A program made the translations under genes and the position numbers. A stretch of DNA of 64,000 nucleotides. Origin: Candidatus Gastranaerophilales bacterium. GTDB lineage: Bacteria; Cyanobacteriota; Vampirovibrionia; Gastranaerophilales; Gastranaerophilaceae. The stretch is taken from NCBI GenBank assembly GCA_944325605.1, contig CALVAX010000002.1, positions 212,496-276,495 of the forward strand. The letters run 5' to 3'. Positions 35,962 to 44,865 of the stretch are shown in pieces (positions within the stretch are counted from its first letter, which is position 1; every line of letters starts with the position of its first letter). The notes under the pieces are model-generated. The model did no database searches and was not told the DNA's origin. It saw nothing but the letters and a program-made list of their open reading frames with translations.

Positions 35962-36455
35962 ATAAATTCCCTCTCCCTACGGGATGCAAGTTCGAACCGG
36001 CGAAGAATGAGCCGTGTGAGACAGTATGCCGAATGGCTGAGGGCTAGGGAGAGGGGTAAAAAGTGAGGCGTGAAGGGTGAGGAGGGTTGAAGAGTTGAAC
36101 GGGTGAAAGGTTGAATGGTTTGCTACAAAAGAATCCCCTCTCCCCTTGTGGGATGCTAGTTCGAACCGGCGAAGAATGAGCCGTGTGAGACAGTATGCCG
36201 AATGGCTGAGGGCTAGGGAGAGGGGTAAAAAGTGAGGCGTGAAGGGTGAGGAGGGTTGAAGAGTTGAACGGGTGAAAGGTTGAATGGTTTGCTACAAAAG
36301 AATCCCCTCTCCCCTTGTGGGATGCTAGTTCGAACCGGCGAAGAATGAGCCGTGTGAGACTGTATGCCGAATGGCTGAGGGCTAGGGTGAGGGGTAAAAA
36401 GTGAGGCGTGAAGTGTGAGGAGAGTTGAAGGGTTTGTTTCGGAAAATAAATCCCC
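35962..36455. repeat. 169-bp tandem repeat, about three copies
   Basis: Copies begin near 35962, 36131 and 36300 (period 169 for the last two). Each contains the arms CCCTCTCCC and GGGAGAGGG around GTTCGAACCGGCGAAGAATG and a CCGAATGGCTGAGGG segment, followed by GTGAGGCGTGAAGGGTGAGG-type filler. The first copy differs at its start and the third is diverged at its end. Confidence 0.85.
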
Positions 36456-36533
36456 TCTCCCTTGAGGGGAGAGGGACGAAATTGTTAGTGAGCGTTAGCG
36501 AACTTACAATTTCGGGTGTGGGTGACGGAACAA
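36386..36533 (+). repeat. Inverted repeat arm, left (about 148 bp)
   Basis: The reverse complement of this segment matches 38104-38247 with few differences. It includes CCCTCTCCCTTGAGGGGAGA and the AAATTGTTAGTGAGC..GAACTTACAATTT palindrome. Together with the right arm it brackets the gene at 36799-37614. Confidence 0.85.
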
Positions 36534-36686
36534 ACAGCCGGTTCGAATTAGCGCAAGGGGATTCTTCGGTCACTTCGTTCCCTCAGAATGACATGAAAGA
36601 AATATCTCAAAAACCACTTAACATTTTTCAAAAAGTATGTTATAATTTGTACATACTAATGGTTTAGGGGATTGATTTATGAGTTG

Positions 36687-36704
36687 ATTGTAAATATTTG
36701 TAAA
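36687..36704 (+). promoter_or_regulatory. HLR1-like direct repeat (perfect match)
   Basis: AT-TGTAAA-TA-TT-TGTAAA fits WWTGTAAMNNWWTGTAAM (the reverse complement of the cyanobacterial HLR1 consensus) with no mismatch. Ends 94 bases before the ATG at 36799. Confidence 0.6.
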
Positions 36705-36798
36705 CTAATCTCCAAAAACATGGCAAATAAAAATCTTTAGAATTTTTATTAAAGATATAAGTAAAGTGTGTATTAAATAAAAGGAAGGACACAAGAAT

Positions 36799-37614
36799 AT
36801 GGTAGATGCAGTTAACAACAACAGAGATGCCGTATATACAGGCATTGGTGCAGGTGTAGGTGCCGTAGCCGGTGGTGCTTACGGCGGATGGTTATCAAAA
36901 CCGTTATTGAAAGGTGACGCTCCGTCAGATGCGTTTGTAAAACGCTATTATGACAACAGCGCTAAAGATGCAGCAGAAGCTGCTAAAAAAGCTTTAATCG
37001 AGTCTGACGCTTATAAAAACGCAGGCGATGATATTGACAAATTAAAAAATATCGTAAAAGCCGACCCTGGTAAATTCGGTGTAAAAGCAGAAGACGGTAA
37101 AACAATTGATGATGCCATCAATGCTTTCGTTGGTGAAAATCCAAAGGCCGCAGATTTGAAATCAAAAATGGAAAAAGCTGTTGCTGAAAATGCAAATGTA
37201 GATAAGAAAAGCGGTAAAGAATTGACTAATTTGAAAAAAGCATTCGACAAACTCGGTGACAATCCGGATGAAAATGCAGTAAAAGAATTTGTTAAAAAGC
37301 ATGCCGAAATCTTAGGTGAAAAGGCAGACGGCTCATCTACTATTAAAACCAAAACAGAACTAGAAACAAAAGTTATATCTGTAACAAAAGGCTTGACTGA
37401 TAAAGCAGACGAGTTAAAAGGTTTTATTAATGATAAAAAGCTTGATCTTTCAAATGCAAGCGACGTAGTTAAAAAAGCTGCAAAAGATACAAAACTCTGG
37501 GCTGGTGCTAAATGGGCAGCAATCGGTGCAGCAGTAATCGGTGTTTGCTCTTACATCGGTGCAAAAATGACTGCTCCGAAAGCTCCGGCTGAAACACCGT
37601 CAGAAAACGCATAA
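36799..37614 (+). CDS. Hypothetical protein with glycine-zipper and C-terminal helix
   Basis: 271 residues, ribosome-binding site AAGGAAGG. The N-terminus MVDAVNNNRDAVYTGIGAG resembles that of the 367-aa protein at 56358 (MVDAINGNYG). Residues 15-32 form a glycine-zipper (GIGAGVGAVAGGAYGGW), and 230-250 a second small-residue hydrophobic helix (AKWAAIGAAVIGVCSYIGA). The middle is a long, charged, Lys/Ala/Asp-rich helical region. It could be a pore-forming or membrane-associated exported protein. It is flanked by inverted repeats and followed by a strong terminator. Family not recognised. Confidence 0.75.
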   Translation: MVDAVNNNRDAVYTGIGAGVGAVAGGAYGGWLSKPLLKGDAPSDAFVKRYYDNSAKDAAEAAKKALIESDAYKNAGDDIDKLKNIVKADPGKFGVKAEDGKTIDDAINAFVGENPKAADLKSKMEKAVAENANVDKKSGKELTNLKKAFDKLGDNPDENAVKEFVKKHAEILGEKADGSSTIKTKTELETKVISVTKGLTDKADELKGFINDKKLDLSNASDVVKKAAKDTKLWAGAKWAAIGAAVIGVCSYIGAKMTAPKAPAETPSENA

Positions 37615-37637
37615 GCAGAAACCATATTTGATATATA

Positions 37638-37668
37638 AAAAAATCCTGCCAATCCGGCAGGATTTTTT
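37638..37668 (+). terminator. Rho-independent terminator
   Basis: AAAAAATCCTGCC and GGCAGGATTTTTT pair perfectly around a 5-base loop, 23 bases after the stop of the 36799 gene. Confidence 0.92.
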
Positions 37669-37769
37669 CGTTACGTCATCATGAGGCGCACGAGCAGAGG
37701 GTGAAAGGCGTTAACCGTACCCGTTTACCGCGAGTGCAAAAGCCGAAGGATCTCCTTAAAAATTTTACT

Positions 37770-37840
37770 GTCATTCTGAGCGAAGCGAAGAATCCCCTCA
37801 AAATGCCAAGAGATTCTTCGGGCTCCGCCCTCAGAATGAC
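37770..37840. repeat. Interspersed palindrome (GTCATTCTGAG type), copy 1
   Basis: GTCATTCTGAGCGAAGCGAA and its near reverse complement TTCGGGCTCCGCCCTCAGAA bound a 70-bp hairpin. Such elements are scattered through intergenic regions here (also in the bodies of the 32608 and 63432 elements). Confidence 0.85.
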
Positions 37841-37854
37841 GAGGGAAAAAGCAT

Positions 37855-37928
37855 GTCATCCTGAGGCTTTAGCCGAAGGAACCCCTTAAAACGCCAAGAG
37901 ATTCTTCGGGCTTCGCCCTCAGAATGAC
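37855..37928. repeat. Interspersed palindrome (GTCATTCTGAG type), copy 2
   Basis: A second, slightly diverged copy (GTCATCCTGAGG ... CCCTCAGAATGAC) 14 bases after copy 1, in the same orientation. Confidence 0.8.
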
Positions 37929-38103
37929 ATGTCGGGTGCGATGGGGTTCTTCGGTCGCAGGTTCCCTCAAAAGAACATGACTGACAAAATGGGGCGATTT
38001 CTTATCGCCTTTTTCTGAAACAAACCCTTCAACCATTCCACCGTTCAACCATTCAACTCCCCTCACCCTTCACCCCTCACTCTGTTAGAACCTGACTTAA
38101 AAA

Positions 38104-38247
38104 TCACCCACACCCGAAATTGTAAGTTCGCTACTGCTCACTAACAATTTCATCCCTCTCCCCTCAAGGGAGAGGGAATTTATTTTCCGAAACAAACCCT
38201 TCAACTCTCCTCACACTTCACGTCTCACTTTTTACCCCTCACCCGAC
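38104..38247 (-). repeat. Inverted repeat arm, right (about 144 bp)
   Basis: The reverse complement of 36386-36533. A further related piece (CCCTCTCCCCTCAAGGGAGA with AATTTCTAAATTCG) follows at about 38245-38320. The gene-free stretch 37669-38369 consists almost wholly of these repeats. Confidence 0.85.
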
Positions 38248-38369
38248 ACCCGAATTTCTAAATTCGTTGCGCTCATTAAGAAATTCTTCCCTCTCCCCTC
38301 AAGGGAGAGGGGATTATTTTTTTTTCGCCGGTTCGACCTTGCAACTCTCTTCTTCACTTTGTTACAAAG

Positions 38370-39731
38370 TTATTCTTCTTCGTCTTCGTTTTTTTCGGCT
38401 TCTGTTTCTTCAGGAGTCTGAATAATATCAAGTTTTGTAATTCTTGCTCCGTCAATTTCTTTTACGATAAAGGTCAGGTTTTCAAAAGTTACGGTGTCAT
38501 TTACTTCTGCAATTCTGCCTAATAACTTCACTACCAGCCCTCCGATAGTGTCAATATCTTCATCATCAATTTTGTTTTCGTTAATTTTGAAGAATTCAGC
38601 CATTTCATCAAGTCTTACCATAGCGTTCGCAACGTAATGGTTTGGTTCGACTTCAACAATATCGCAGATTTCTTCTTCTTCATCAAACTCGTCCTGCACT
38701 TCGCCAAAGATTTCTTCAAGAACATCTTCGAGTGTAATCAGCCCTGAAGTTCCGCCGAATTCGTCAATAACAATTGCCATTTGGCCTTTGCGTTTTTTAA
38801 ATTCAAGAACAAGATTGTCCATTGTGATTGTTTCAGGAACAAGCATAACTTCCCGCTGAAGCTTCTTTATCGGGCAAACTTCATCTTTAACAGAAAGCGC
38901 AAATAAATCTTTAACATGAATTAAGCCTGTGATGTGGTCGATGTCGCTGTCATAAACAGGATATCTTGTATATTGAGTTTCTGCTGCGATTTTGTTCAAC
39001 TCATCAAGGGTTATATCATCAGAAATGCACACCATATCAGTTCTTGGAACCATAACCTGTTTAGCTGTCAGGTCAGAGAATTTGAAAACATTGTGAAGAA
39101 TATCTTTTTCTGTTTCGTTCAAGACTCCGCCGTTGTAGCTAGCATTAACAAGCATATCAAGTTCTTCTGTTGAATGCACCAGAGAGGCTTTGTGTTTATG
39201 CGGAACGTGGAAAAGATTGAGCAAAGAGTTTCCGAACCCGTTCAAAAGCCAGATGAAAGGTGTAAATATAAAAGATATAGCCTGCATTGGCCTTGCAATC
39301 ACAAGAGATGTCTGCTCCGGATATTCAAGAGCTATTGATTTCGGAATTAATTCACCGATTACAACATGCAGGAAGGTAATCAAAGCAAATGACAGTGATA
39401 CTGAAACCGTGTGGGTTGCAACATTCTGGCTGATTCCAGGCAAAAATGCAAAAATCGGTTCAATTATTCTTGCAAGAGTTCCTTCTCCGACCCATCCTAA
39501 GCCGATACTGGATATTGTAACACCAAGCTGAACTGCTGCAATAAATTTATCAAGATCTTTGATTGCTTCAAGCGCAATCTTAGCATTAAAGTTTCCTTCA
39601 TTTACAAGCTGCTCTATTCTTGTTTTCCGAACTTTTACCATTGCAAATTCCGATGCAACAAAAAATCCGTTTGAAAAAAGTAAAAATACTATTAAAAATG
39701 AATTAAATAATAAATTGCCTGACTCTTCCAT
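38370..39731 (-). CDS. CNNM/CBS-domain membrane protein (CorC/HlyC family)
   Basis: 453 residues. The N-terminal CNNM/DUF21 domain has membrane helices at about 5-27, 60-85, 95-120 and 130-160 (LLFNSFLIVFLLFSNGFFVASEFA). Two CBS domains follow (VMVPRTDMVCISDDITLDEL and VMLVPETITMDNLVLEF, with DEFGGTSGLITLEDVLEEI), then a C-terminal CorC_HlyC domain. Members are implicated in magnesium or other divalent cation export or tolerance; some are called hemolysins for historical reasons. The start follows GAGGTAAAAAAATATA. It is complete compared with the family. Confidence 0.92.
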   Translation of the reverse strand: MEESGNLLFNSFLIVFLLFSNGFFVASEFAMVKVRKTRIEQLVNEGNFNAKIALEAIKDLDKFIAAVQLGVTISSIGLGWVGEGTLARIIEPIFAFLPGISQNVATHTVSVSLSFALITFLHVVIGELIPKSIALEYPEQTSLVIARPMQAISFIFTPFIWLLNGFGNSLLNLFHVPHKHKASLVHSTEELDMLVNASYNGGVLNETEKDILHNVFKFSDLTAKQVMVPRTDMVCISDDITLDELNKIAAETQYTRYPVYDSDIDHITGLIHVKDLFALSVKDEVCPIKKLQREVMLVPETITMDNLVLEFKKRKGQMAIVIDEFGGTSGLITLEDVLEEIFGEVQDEFDEEEEICDIVEVEPNHYVANAMVRLDEMAEFFKINENKIDDEDIDTIGGLVVKLLGRIAEVNDTVTFENLTFIVKEIDGARITKLDIIQTPEETEAEKNEDEEE

Positions 39732-39807
39732 TATATTTTTTTACCTCAAAAATCTATAGTATAGGTCAATTATAATATTATTAACAGAAAATTGCAACAG
39801 AAAAGTT

Positions 39808-40623
39808 TTACTTAACATCAGCAGATTTAAGCTCTGTATAAATCATAGGCGAAAAACCCGGCGTTGTAACAATATCTATGACTTTGTAATAATTCGGCGG
39901 ATTGATAAGCGCAGGGGTCGAAATATGATAGATTCCGTCCTGCATTTTTTCCGCATTCACGTGGTAGTGACCTGAAATTATTGCAATTACGTTTTTGTGT
40001 TTTGAAAGAACTTCAAAATATTTTTCCGGCTGGTAAGTACGGTGGGATTTGTGCTCTTTTGGCTCGACAAGCGGATAGTGCTGCAAGATTATTACCGGAC
40101 GTTTTCTGTGTTTTTTTAACTGTTTGTCAAGCCATGCAAGAGTAGACTCTCTGTAATATCCGATGGAGCCTGGAATCACCTCTTTTGCGCCGTCAACCAC
40201 TATGAATACAAACCCGTCTTTTTTAAATACATAATTGGGCTTTGACGGTTTGTACAGAAAATTATTGTCTTTTACTATGTCAATATAATTTTCTTTAGAC
40301 ATTCCGCCGGCTTTGTAGACATCGTGGTTTCCGATAACAAGATAATACGGCACGTCCAGCTTGTTTGCCTCTCTGACAAACTCTACAAGATTTTCTTGTT
40401 TCGGGCTTCCGATATTGTCACCTGTGAAAACCACAAAAGCAATATCTTTTTGTTTATTAATATCTTCAACAGCACCGGCCAGAGCTTCTCTGGAATATTC
40501 ATTTTGTGCCGTGTAGTGCACATCTGTAACCTGTATAAATTTTATTTCTTTAGCTCTTGCTATCCCTGTGGTTGAACTTAAAAGAAACAATACAAATAAT
40601 ATATTAATAAAAAATCTTCTCAT
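39808..40623 (-). CDS. Exported metallophosphoesterase
   Basis: 271 residues with a signal peptide (residues 1-24, FFINILFVLFLLSSTTGIARA). The calcineurin-like motifs are all there: QVTDVHY (DxH), FTGDN (GDN), IGNHDVY (GNHD), LQHYP (H) and SGHYHVN (GHxH). It would hydrolyse phosphomonoesters or diesters in the periplasm; the substrate is unknown. It is divergent from rqcP, with 88 bases between starts. Confidence 0.9.
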   Translation of the reverse strand: MRRFFINILFVLFLLSSTTGIARAKEIKFIQVTDVHYTAQNEYSREALAGAVEDINKQKDIAFVVFTGDNIGSPKQENLVEFVREANKLDVPYYLVIGNHDVYKAGGMSKENYIDIVKDNNFLYKPSKPNYVFKKDGFVFIVVDGAKEVIPGSIGYYRESTLAWLDKQLKKHRKRPVIILQHYPLVEPKEHKSHRTYQPEKYFEVLSKHKNVIAIISGHYHVNAEKMQDGIYHISTPALINPPNYYKVIDIVTTPGFSPMIYTELKSADVK

Positions 40624-40711
40624 CCGGCAGACTTACCCCTTATTAATTTTATATGAAAATTATAACATAAAATATTTCCGTGATAAAATTGTAAAGAGTA
40701 AAGGAATAAAA

Positions 40712-40960
40712 ATGCGGTTAGATAAATATTTAAAAGTTTCACGGTTGATAAAGAGAAGAACGGTTGCTAATGAAGTTTCGGACATGGGGCGTGTTCTGGT
40801 TAATAACAATCCTGCAAAACCTTCAAAACAATTAAAAGAGGGGGATATAATAAAGATTGAGTATGCAAACAGGACAGTCTGCGTCAGAGTTTTGAAGATT
40901 CCGCAGAACAATGTCAGCGTGCAGGAAGCGCCGTCTTTGTATGAAAATTTGAATGAATAA
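40712..40960 (+). CDS. rqcP: S4-domain ribosome quality-control protein RqcP-like
   Basis: 82 residues from the ATG at 40712 (AAAGGAATAAAA before it); upstream in-frame codons overlap the neighbouring gene's start region. MRLDKYLKVSRLIKRRTVANE is the S4 RNA-binding domain. The length and sequence fit RqcP/YabO (heat-shock protein 15 family), which acts with RqcH to extend stalled nascent chains on 50S subunits. RqcH is not in the window. Confidence 0.82.
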   Translation: MRLDKYLKVSRLIKRRTVANEVSDMGRVLVNNNPAKPSKQLKEGDIIKIEYANRTVCVRVLKIPQNNVSVQEAPSLYENLNE

Positions 40961-41118
40961 TCAATTAATCTTGACATTTACCCAAAAAACCTTAAATAAA
41001 ACTTGAATATTTCATCCAAAAGATTGATAACAATATGTGTAATTCAGGTTATAGTTAAATTGACGCACTGTCAGTTTCAGTGCGGAAATGAGATTAGTGA
41101 GGTATTGTAAAAACCGGT

Positions 41119-42732
41119 ATGGGGTTGAACTTAAACAATATTTACCAGCGCCCTTATATTGTAAAAGACGGCAGAACTCTTGTTAAGAAAAAACAGGACG
41201 AAGATGCCAAACAGACCTTGACGCAGGCAGAACAGGAAGAGCGTGCCAATTCTCAGGGCCGCAGCCGCGGACTGCAATATACTCAAGGATATCAGGAGAT
41301 TACACCTGCGCAATCCCAGCGTGCGCAGCAGCTATACGGACAATATGCCTATAGTGCCGGCAGTCAGGTTTCCTCGCAGCCTTCCAGATCTTCAATGCAG
41401 AATGCTGCGTCAGCAAACAGATCTGCAACCATAAATATTGCGCAGATTCTTAAAGATTTCAAAAATACAGCAATAGCAATAGGAACTCCTGAAGACCTCA
41501 ATAATGAAGTAAATAACAGATTAAGTCTGATTCAGGCGGAACTTGCACAGCCAAATCCGGATACAAATCTTGTTAAATCAGACTTGATGAATGCTTCACG
41601 TCAGTTGGACAGGTATATTTCCCAAACCTTGAATAAGGATTCAAAAGTTGTTGAAAACTGGGTGAATGCGCTGTTTTTGCAGGATATAGATTTTAAATAT
41701 AATGAAAATAATATAAATCCCCAGTTTCTTGTAAAATTTCCGGAAGGTTCTACTGAAAAAGCGCATAAAACAGAAACCGCGGCTATGCCGGAAAATGTCA
41801 CAGAAATGGAGGTCTCAAGCGCTGTTGTTGAAGAACAGGTTTCTGTTGAGGAACAGACAAAATCAAATGTTTTTGTTCCAGAGGACAAAGAACTAAAAAC
41901 AATGTTTCTTCAATCCAAGCGTCTTGCTTATGCAAATGAGCCTAAAAAAGCAATCGCAAATTTCCAAAAGGCACTGGAAAGAGCCGAAGAAATCGGTGAT
42001 ACGGAAACCGGTGCAAAAATTTATTATGAAGTAGGTAAAATTTATGATGATCACGATTTGTTTGCTCAGGCCCTCAAAAGTTACAATATTTCACTTCAGC
42101 AAACATCAGATAATAATGTAAAAACCAAAGCTCACTATGCAATGGGTAATATTTATGATGATGTAAATCAGATTAAACCAGCACTGGATCATTATTATAG
42201 CTCTGTAGCATACGGCGGCGAGTGCGAAAATCTTGCGGCTCAGTCAACATCTTTGACCAAAATGGGAAATATTTACAGAGATATGTACGAGCAGGACGCT
42301 CTTGATTATCTGACTGTGGCTGATGATTTGGCGGCTGAAACTGATAATTCAAAAGTTAAAGGTTATGTTTCATCAAGTCTTGCAAAGGCTTACGACAAAT
42401 TCGGCGAGCCGCAGGAGGCATTGAAATCCTACTCAAAAGCCGTTAAACATTATGCTGAGGCGGATTCTCCTCTCAAGGTGGCACAGAATTATATGGATGC
42501 TGCAGATATTATGATTGATTACAATTGTGACAATAAAGCAAGAGGTTTACTCCAAAAAGCGAAAACTTATGCTCAAAAAACCGGCGATAATGATTTAATT
42601 AATAGTATAAATGAAAAACTTGCGAAACTTTCAGGCGAAACTCAGCCTGCTAAAACTACAGCAAAAACACAACCCTGGGCTTACAGGGCTTCCGGAGACA
42701 GTGAAGATTATGTTCCTGTGATTGCCGCATAG
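41119..42732 (+). CDS. TPR-repeat protein
   Basis: 537 residues. The N-terminal 240 residues are polar and Gln/Ser-rich with little order. From about residue 255 come tandem tetratricopeptide repeats (KRLAYANEPKKAIANFQKAL, AKIYYEVGKIYDDHDLFAQA, KAHYAMGNIYDDVNQIKPAL, KAYDKFGEPQEALKSYSKAV), ending near 510. TPRs mediate protein binding. No signal peptide. The leading MGLNLNNIYQRPYIVKDGR resembles other lineage-specific proteins here. The upstream 140-base gap may hold its promoter. Partner unknown. Confidence 0.85.
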   Translation: MGLNLNNIYQRPYIVKDGRTLVKKKQDEDAKQTLTQAEQEERANSQGRSRGLQYTQGYQEITPAQSQRAQQLYGQYAYSAGSQVSSQPSRSSMQNAASANRSATINIAQILKDFKNTAIAIGTPEDLNNEVNNRLSLIQAELAQPNPDTNLVKSDLMNASRQLDRYISQTLNKDSKVVENWVNALFLQDIDFKYNENNINPQFLVKFPEGSTEKAHKTETAAMPENVTEMEVSSAVVEEQVSVEEQTKSNVFVPEDKELKTMFLQSKRLAYANEPKKAIANFQKALERAEEIGDTETGAKIYYEVGKIYDDHDLFAQALKSYNISLQQTSDNNVKTKAHYAMGNIYDDVNQIKPALDHYYSSVAYGGECENLAAQSTSLTKMGNIYRDMYEQDALDYLTVADDLAAETDNSKVKGYVSSSLAKAYDKFGEPQEALKSYSKAVKHYAEADSPLKVAQNYMDAADIMIDYNCDNKARGLLQKAKTYAQKTGDNDLINSINEKLAKLSGETQPAKTTAKTQPWAYRASGDSEDYVPVIAA

Positions 42733-42772
42733 CCCCTAAAACCGGCCAGATTTGTTTTTAAACAGATATTTT

Positions 42773-42808
42773 AAAAACAGCAATTTGAAGTTGTTCAAAA
42801 TGCTGTTT
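42773..42808. terminator. Terminator-like hairpin between convergent genes
   Basis: AAACAGCA and TGCTGTTT with an imperfect extension (TTTGAA/TTCAAA) lie between the TPR gene and the convergent 64-aa gene. Confidence 0.55.
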
Positions 42809-42837
42809 CATTTAAAATTTGTCTGACAGAAGTTTTT

Positions 42838-43032
42838 TTAAGCTTTTTTCTTAACGTCATCTTTGATAATGATAAGATTGTTAGCAATCTTCATTGCACA
42901 GGTCGGCAAAACAACGTGATTAAGCCCGTCTGCAATGCTTAAAATACTTCTGGCTTTAAGAGTTACATCTTCTCCTTTGTACTGAAAAATGTAATCGGTG
43001 TCCCTGTCTGAACGAATAGTAATTTTTTCCAT
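42838..43032 (-). CDS. Small hypothetical protein (64 aa)
   Basis: The sequence MEKITIRSDRDTDYIFQYKGEDVTLK suggests a small beta protein ending in a Lys-rich tail. There is an AGGGAAAAGAT ribosome-binding region and a good promoter 35-57 bases upstream. Family not recognised, but promoter, ribosome-binding site and composition support a real gene. Confidence 0.7.
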   Translation of the reverse strand: MEKITIRSDRDTDYIFQYKGEDVTLKARSILSIADGLNHVVLPTCAMKIANNLIIIKDDVKKKA

Positions 43033-43066
43033 ATCTTTTCCCTGGTTAGTCTGTTTACAATTTTGA

Positions 43067-43094
43067 ATTATAGCACATTTTGTAAATAAATCAA
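43067..43094 (-). promoter_or_regulatory. Promoter of the 64-aa gene
   Basis: On the minus strand TTGATT (43094-43089), 16 bases, TATAAT (43072-43067). It begins 35 bases before the start codon at 43032. Confidence 0.65.
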
Positions 43095-43101
43095 TAGCAG
43101 A

Positions 43102-43458
43102 TTATCCTAATCCCTTATTTTGCCTGATACCCAGAGGGTTGTAAAATATGCCTTCTTCCATAACTTCGTTATACAAATCCTCATCTTTTTGAAAGGCTTC
43201 CATTGTATAAGGGTATAAATCTATACAAACATTGAGATCTGTTTCAATTTTACCTATCAACGGCCAGATTTTTTCACGTTTAGCCTTGTCTTCGTTGTCG
43301 AAAATCGCGACGATTTCAATGTCTTCGTCTTCTTTTACGTCGCCTGTCAGGCAGTTGCCGAAAAGGTATAATCCTTTGTAGTCGTCAAATCTTCTTCTGA
43401 GAGCGTTTGACAACTTGGAGATTACTTCGTCAAGCAATTCAGACATTTTTGAATTCAC
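43102..43458 (-). CDS. Nucleotidyltransferase-fold protein
   Basis: 118 residues, overlapping the end of hisS by 20 bases. LYLFGNCLTGDVKEDEDIEI resembles the DNA polymerase beta superfamily motif GS-x-x-x-G-x(5-7)-S-D-I-D; here Ser is Asn and the second part is DEDIEI, so catalytic capacity is uncertain. It may be a minimal nucleotidyltransferase (MNT-like). No HEPN partner gene is adjacent. Co-transcribed with hisS. Confidence 0.7.
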   Translation of the reverse strand: MNSKMSELLDEVISKLSNALRRRFDDYKGLYLFGNCLTGDVKEDEDIEIVAIFDNEDKAKREKIWPLIGKIETDLNVCIDLYPYTMEAFQKDEDLYNEVMEEGIFYNPLGIRQNKGLG

Positions 43459-44683
43459 TCCCTATGTTGGCTCTGGCAATTGATTTTTGTGTTGAAGTTG
43501 CCAGATTTTTAACGGACACAGTATTTGTTTTTATCTCGTCTTCGCCTAAAATAAGCGCATATTGAGCAATTTTAGATGCTTTTTCAAGCTGTTTTGTAAA
43601 TTTTTTATTTTGAAGATCAAATTCTACTTCAATTCCTTCATTTCTAAGTTCTTCGGCAAGCTTGAACGCTTCAATCGGAGAATTCGAAACAATATAGCCG
43701 TCGAGTTTTGGTGTTTCAACAGGAGGAATAAGCGAAATAAGCCTTTCCATACCCATAGCCCAGCCGACAGCAGGAGTGTCGTCCCCGCCGAGGTTTCTGA
43801 CAAGGCTGTCATAGCGTCCGCCGCCGCAGACGGCATTCTGGGAACCTAAATTGTTGGATTTGATTTCAAAAACAGTTCTGTTGTAATAGTCCAAACCTCT
43901 TACAAGAAGTTTGTTCTCAATATATTTGATTTTAAGTTCGTCTAAGTATGTTTTAAGTTTTGAGTAGTGATCCGCGCAGGCTTCGCAGATAAAATCAGAC
44001 TGAATGACAGCCTTAATTTCAGGTTTTTCAAAGATTGCTTTGCAGAAGTCTACTTTGCAGTCAAGAAGTCTTAAAGGATTTTTTTCATATCTGTTTTTGC
44101 AGTCGTCGCAAAGGTTGTTAAATTCAGGCTTCAAAACTTCTTTAATCTTGTTTTTGTAAGCTTCGCGGCACTCAGGGCAGCCAAGAGAATTAATTTCAAC
44201 CTCTAAATCGTTCAATCCGAGTGATTTAAGGTAATTTACGGCAAGAAGAATAACTTCAGCGTCTGCAGCCGGTTCCTTAACCCCGAACATCTCAACACCT
44301 ACCTGATGAAACTGACGCTGGCGTCCTGCCTGCGGGCGTTCATAGCGGAACATAGGGCCTTTGTACCAGAGTTTGACCGGTGGAGAAAGTCTTGTCATAC
44401 CGTTTTCTATAAAGGAACGGACTACTCCTGCCGTGTTTTCCGGCCGCAAAGTCAAAGAGCGGTCGCTTTTTTCAAAGGTGTACATCTCTTTGTTTACGAT
44501 ATCTGTTGTATCGCCGACCCCGCGTGCAAATAATTCTGTTACTTCAAAAATCGGAGTTCTGATTTCTTTATAACCGTACTTAGAAAACACTTCAAGCGCA
44601 TTTTTTTCTAACATCTGCCACATCGGGGCATCTGCCGGAAGTATATCTTTAGTCCCTTTTACAACGTTTATAATCTTAGCCAT
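43439..44683 (-). CDS. hisS: Histidyl-tRNA synthetase
   Basis: 414 residues. Class II motifs: motif 1 near YGYKEIRTPIFE, motif 2 MFRYERPQAGRQRQFHQ, the His-specific blocks LVRGLDYYNRTVFE and CGGGRYDSLV, and motif 3 AVGWAMGMERL. A C-terminal anticodon-binding domain follows. It also has Cys pairs (CPEC, CDDC, CEAC), a possible zinc site found in some HisS forms. It charges tRNA-His. First gene of the pair with the nucleotidyltransferase. Confidence 0.95.
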   Translation of the reverse strand: MAKIINVVKGTKDILPADAPMWQMLEKNALEVFSKYGYKEIRTPIFEVTELFARGVGDTTDIVNKEMYTFEKSDRSLTLRPENTAGVVRSFIENGMTRLSPPVKLWYKGPMFRYERPQAGRQRQFHQVGVEMFGVKEPAADAEVILLAVNYLKSLGLNDLEVEINSLGCPECREAYKNKIKEVLKPEFNNLCDDCKNRYEKNPLRLLDCKVDFCKAIFEKPEIKAVIQSDFICEACADHYSKLKTYLDELKIKYIENKLLVRGLDYYNRTVFEIKSNNLGSQNAVCGGGRYDSLVRNLGGDDTPAVGWAMGMERLISLIPPVETPKLDGYIVSNSPIEAFKLAEELRNEGIEVEFDLQNKKFTKQLEKASKIAQYALILGEDEIKTNTVSVKNLATSTQKSIARANIGSEFKNV

Positions 44684-44748
44684 AAGAAAATTATATTTTA
44701 ACGGATTTCTGTTGTCAACTTGTACGGAATAACAGGATTTTCAGGGTT

Positions 44749-44766
44749 TTTGTAAAGTTATGTAAC
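44749..44766 (+). promoter_or_regulatory. HLR1-like direct repeat (perfect match)
   Basis: TT-TGTAAA-GT-TA-TGTAAC fits the HLR1 reverse-complement consensus without mismatch. The 20 bases from 44751 differ at one place only from those at 57612. It ends 99 bases before the ATG at 44866. A TATACT box lies at 44803-44808, putting the site near -55. Confidence 0.6.
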
Positions 44767-44865
44767 AAAAATTGTTAATCCGCGCAATTTTAATGGAATA
44801 ATATACTTTATATATGTAAGAGATATATTAAGAGAAACCATGCATTAATAAAGGAGATTTACATT

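Larger units (their letters stand above)
35495..36798. other. 1.3-kb repeat island without genes
   Basis: This gap holds several classes of repeats: GTGAAGGGTGAAGAGTGAGG-like low-complexity stretches, a palindromic TCATCCTGAA/TTCAGCATGA element (about 35760-35905), a 169-bp tandem repeat, and one arm of the inverted repeat pair flanking the next gene. Short open frames here are by-products of the repeats. Its end carries an HLR1-like site. Confidence 0.8.
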
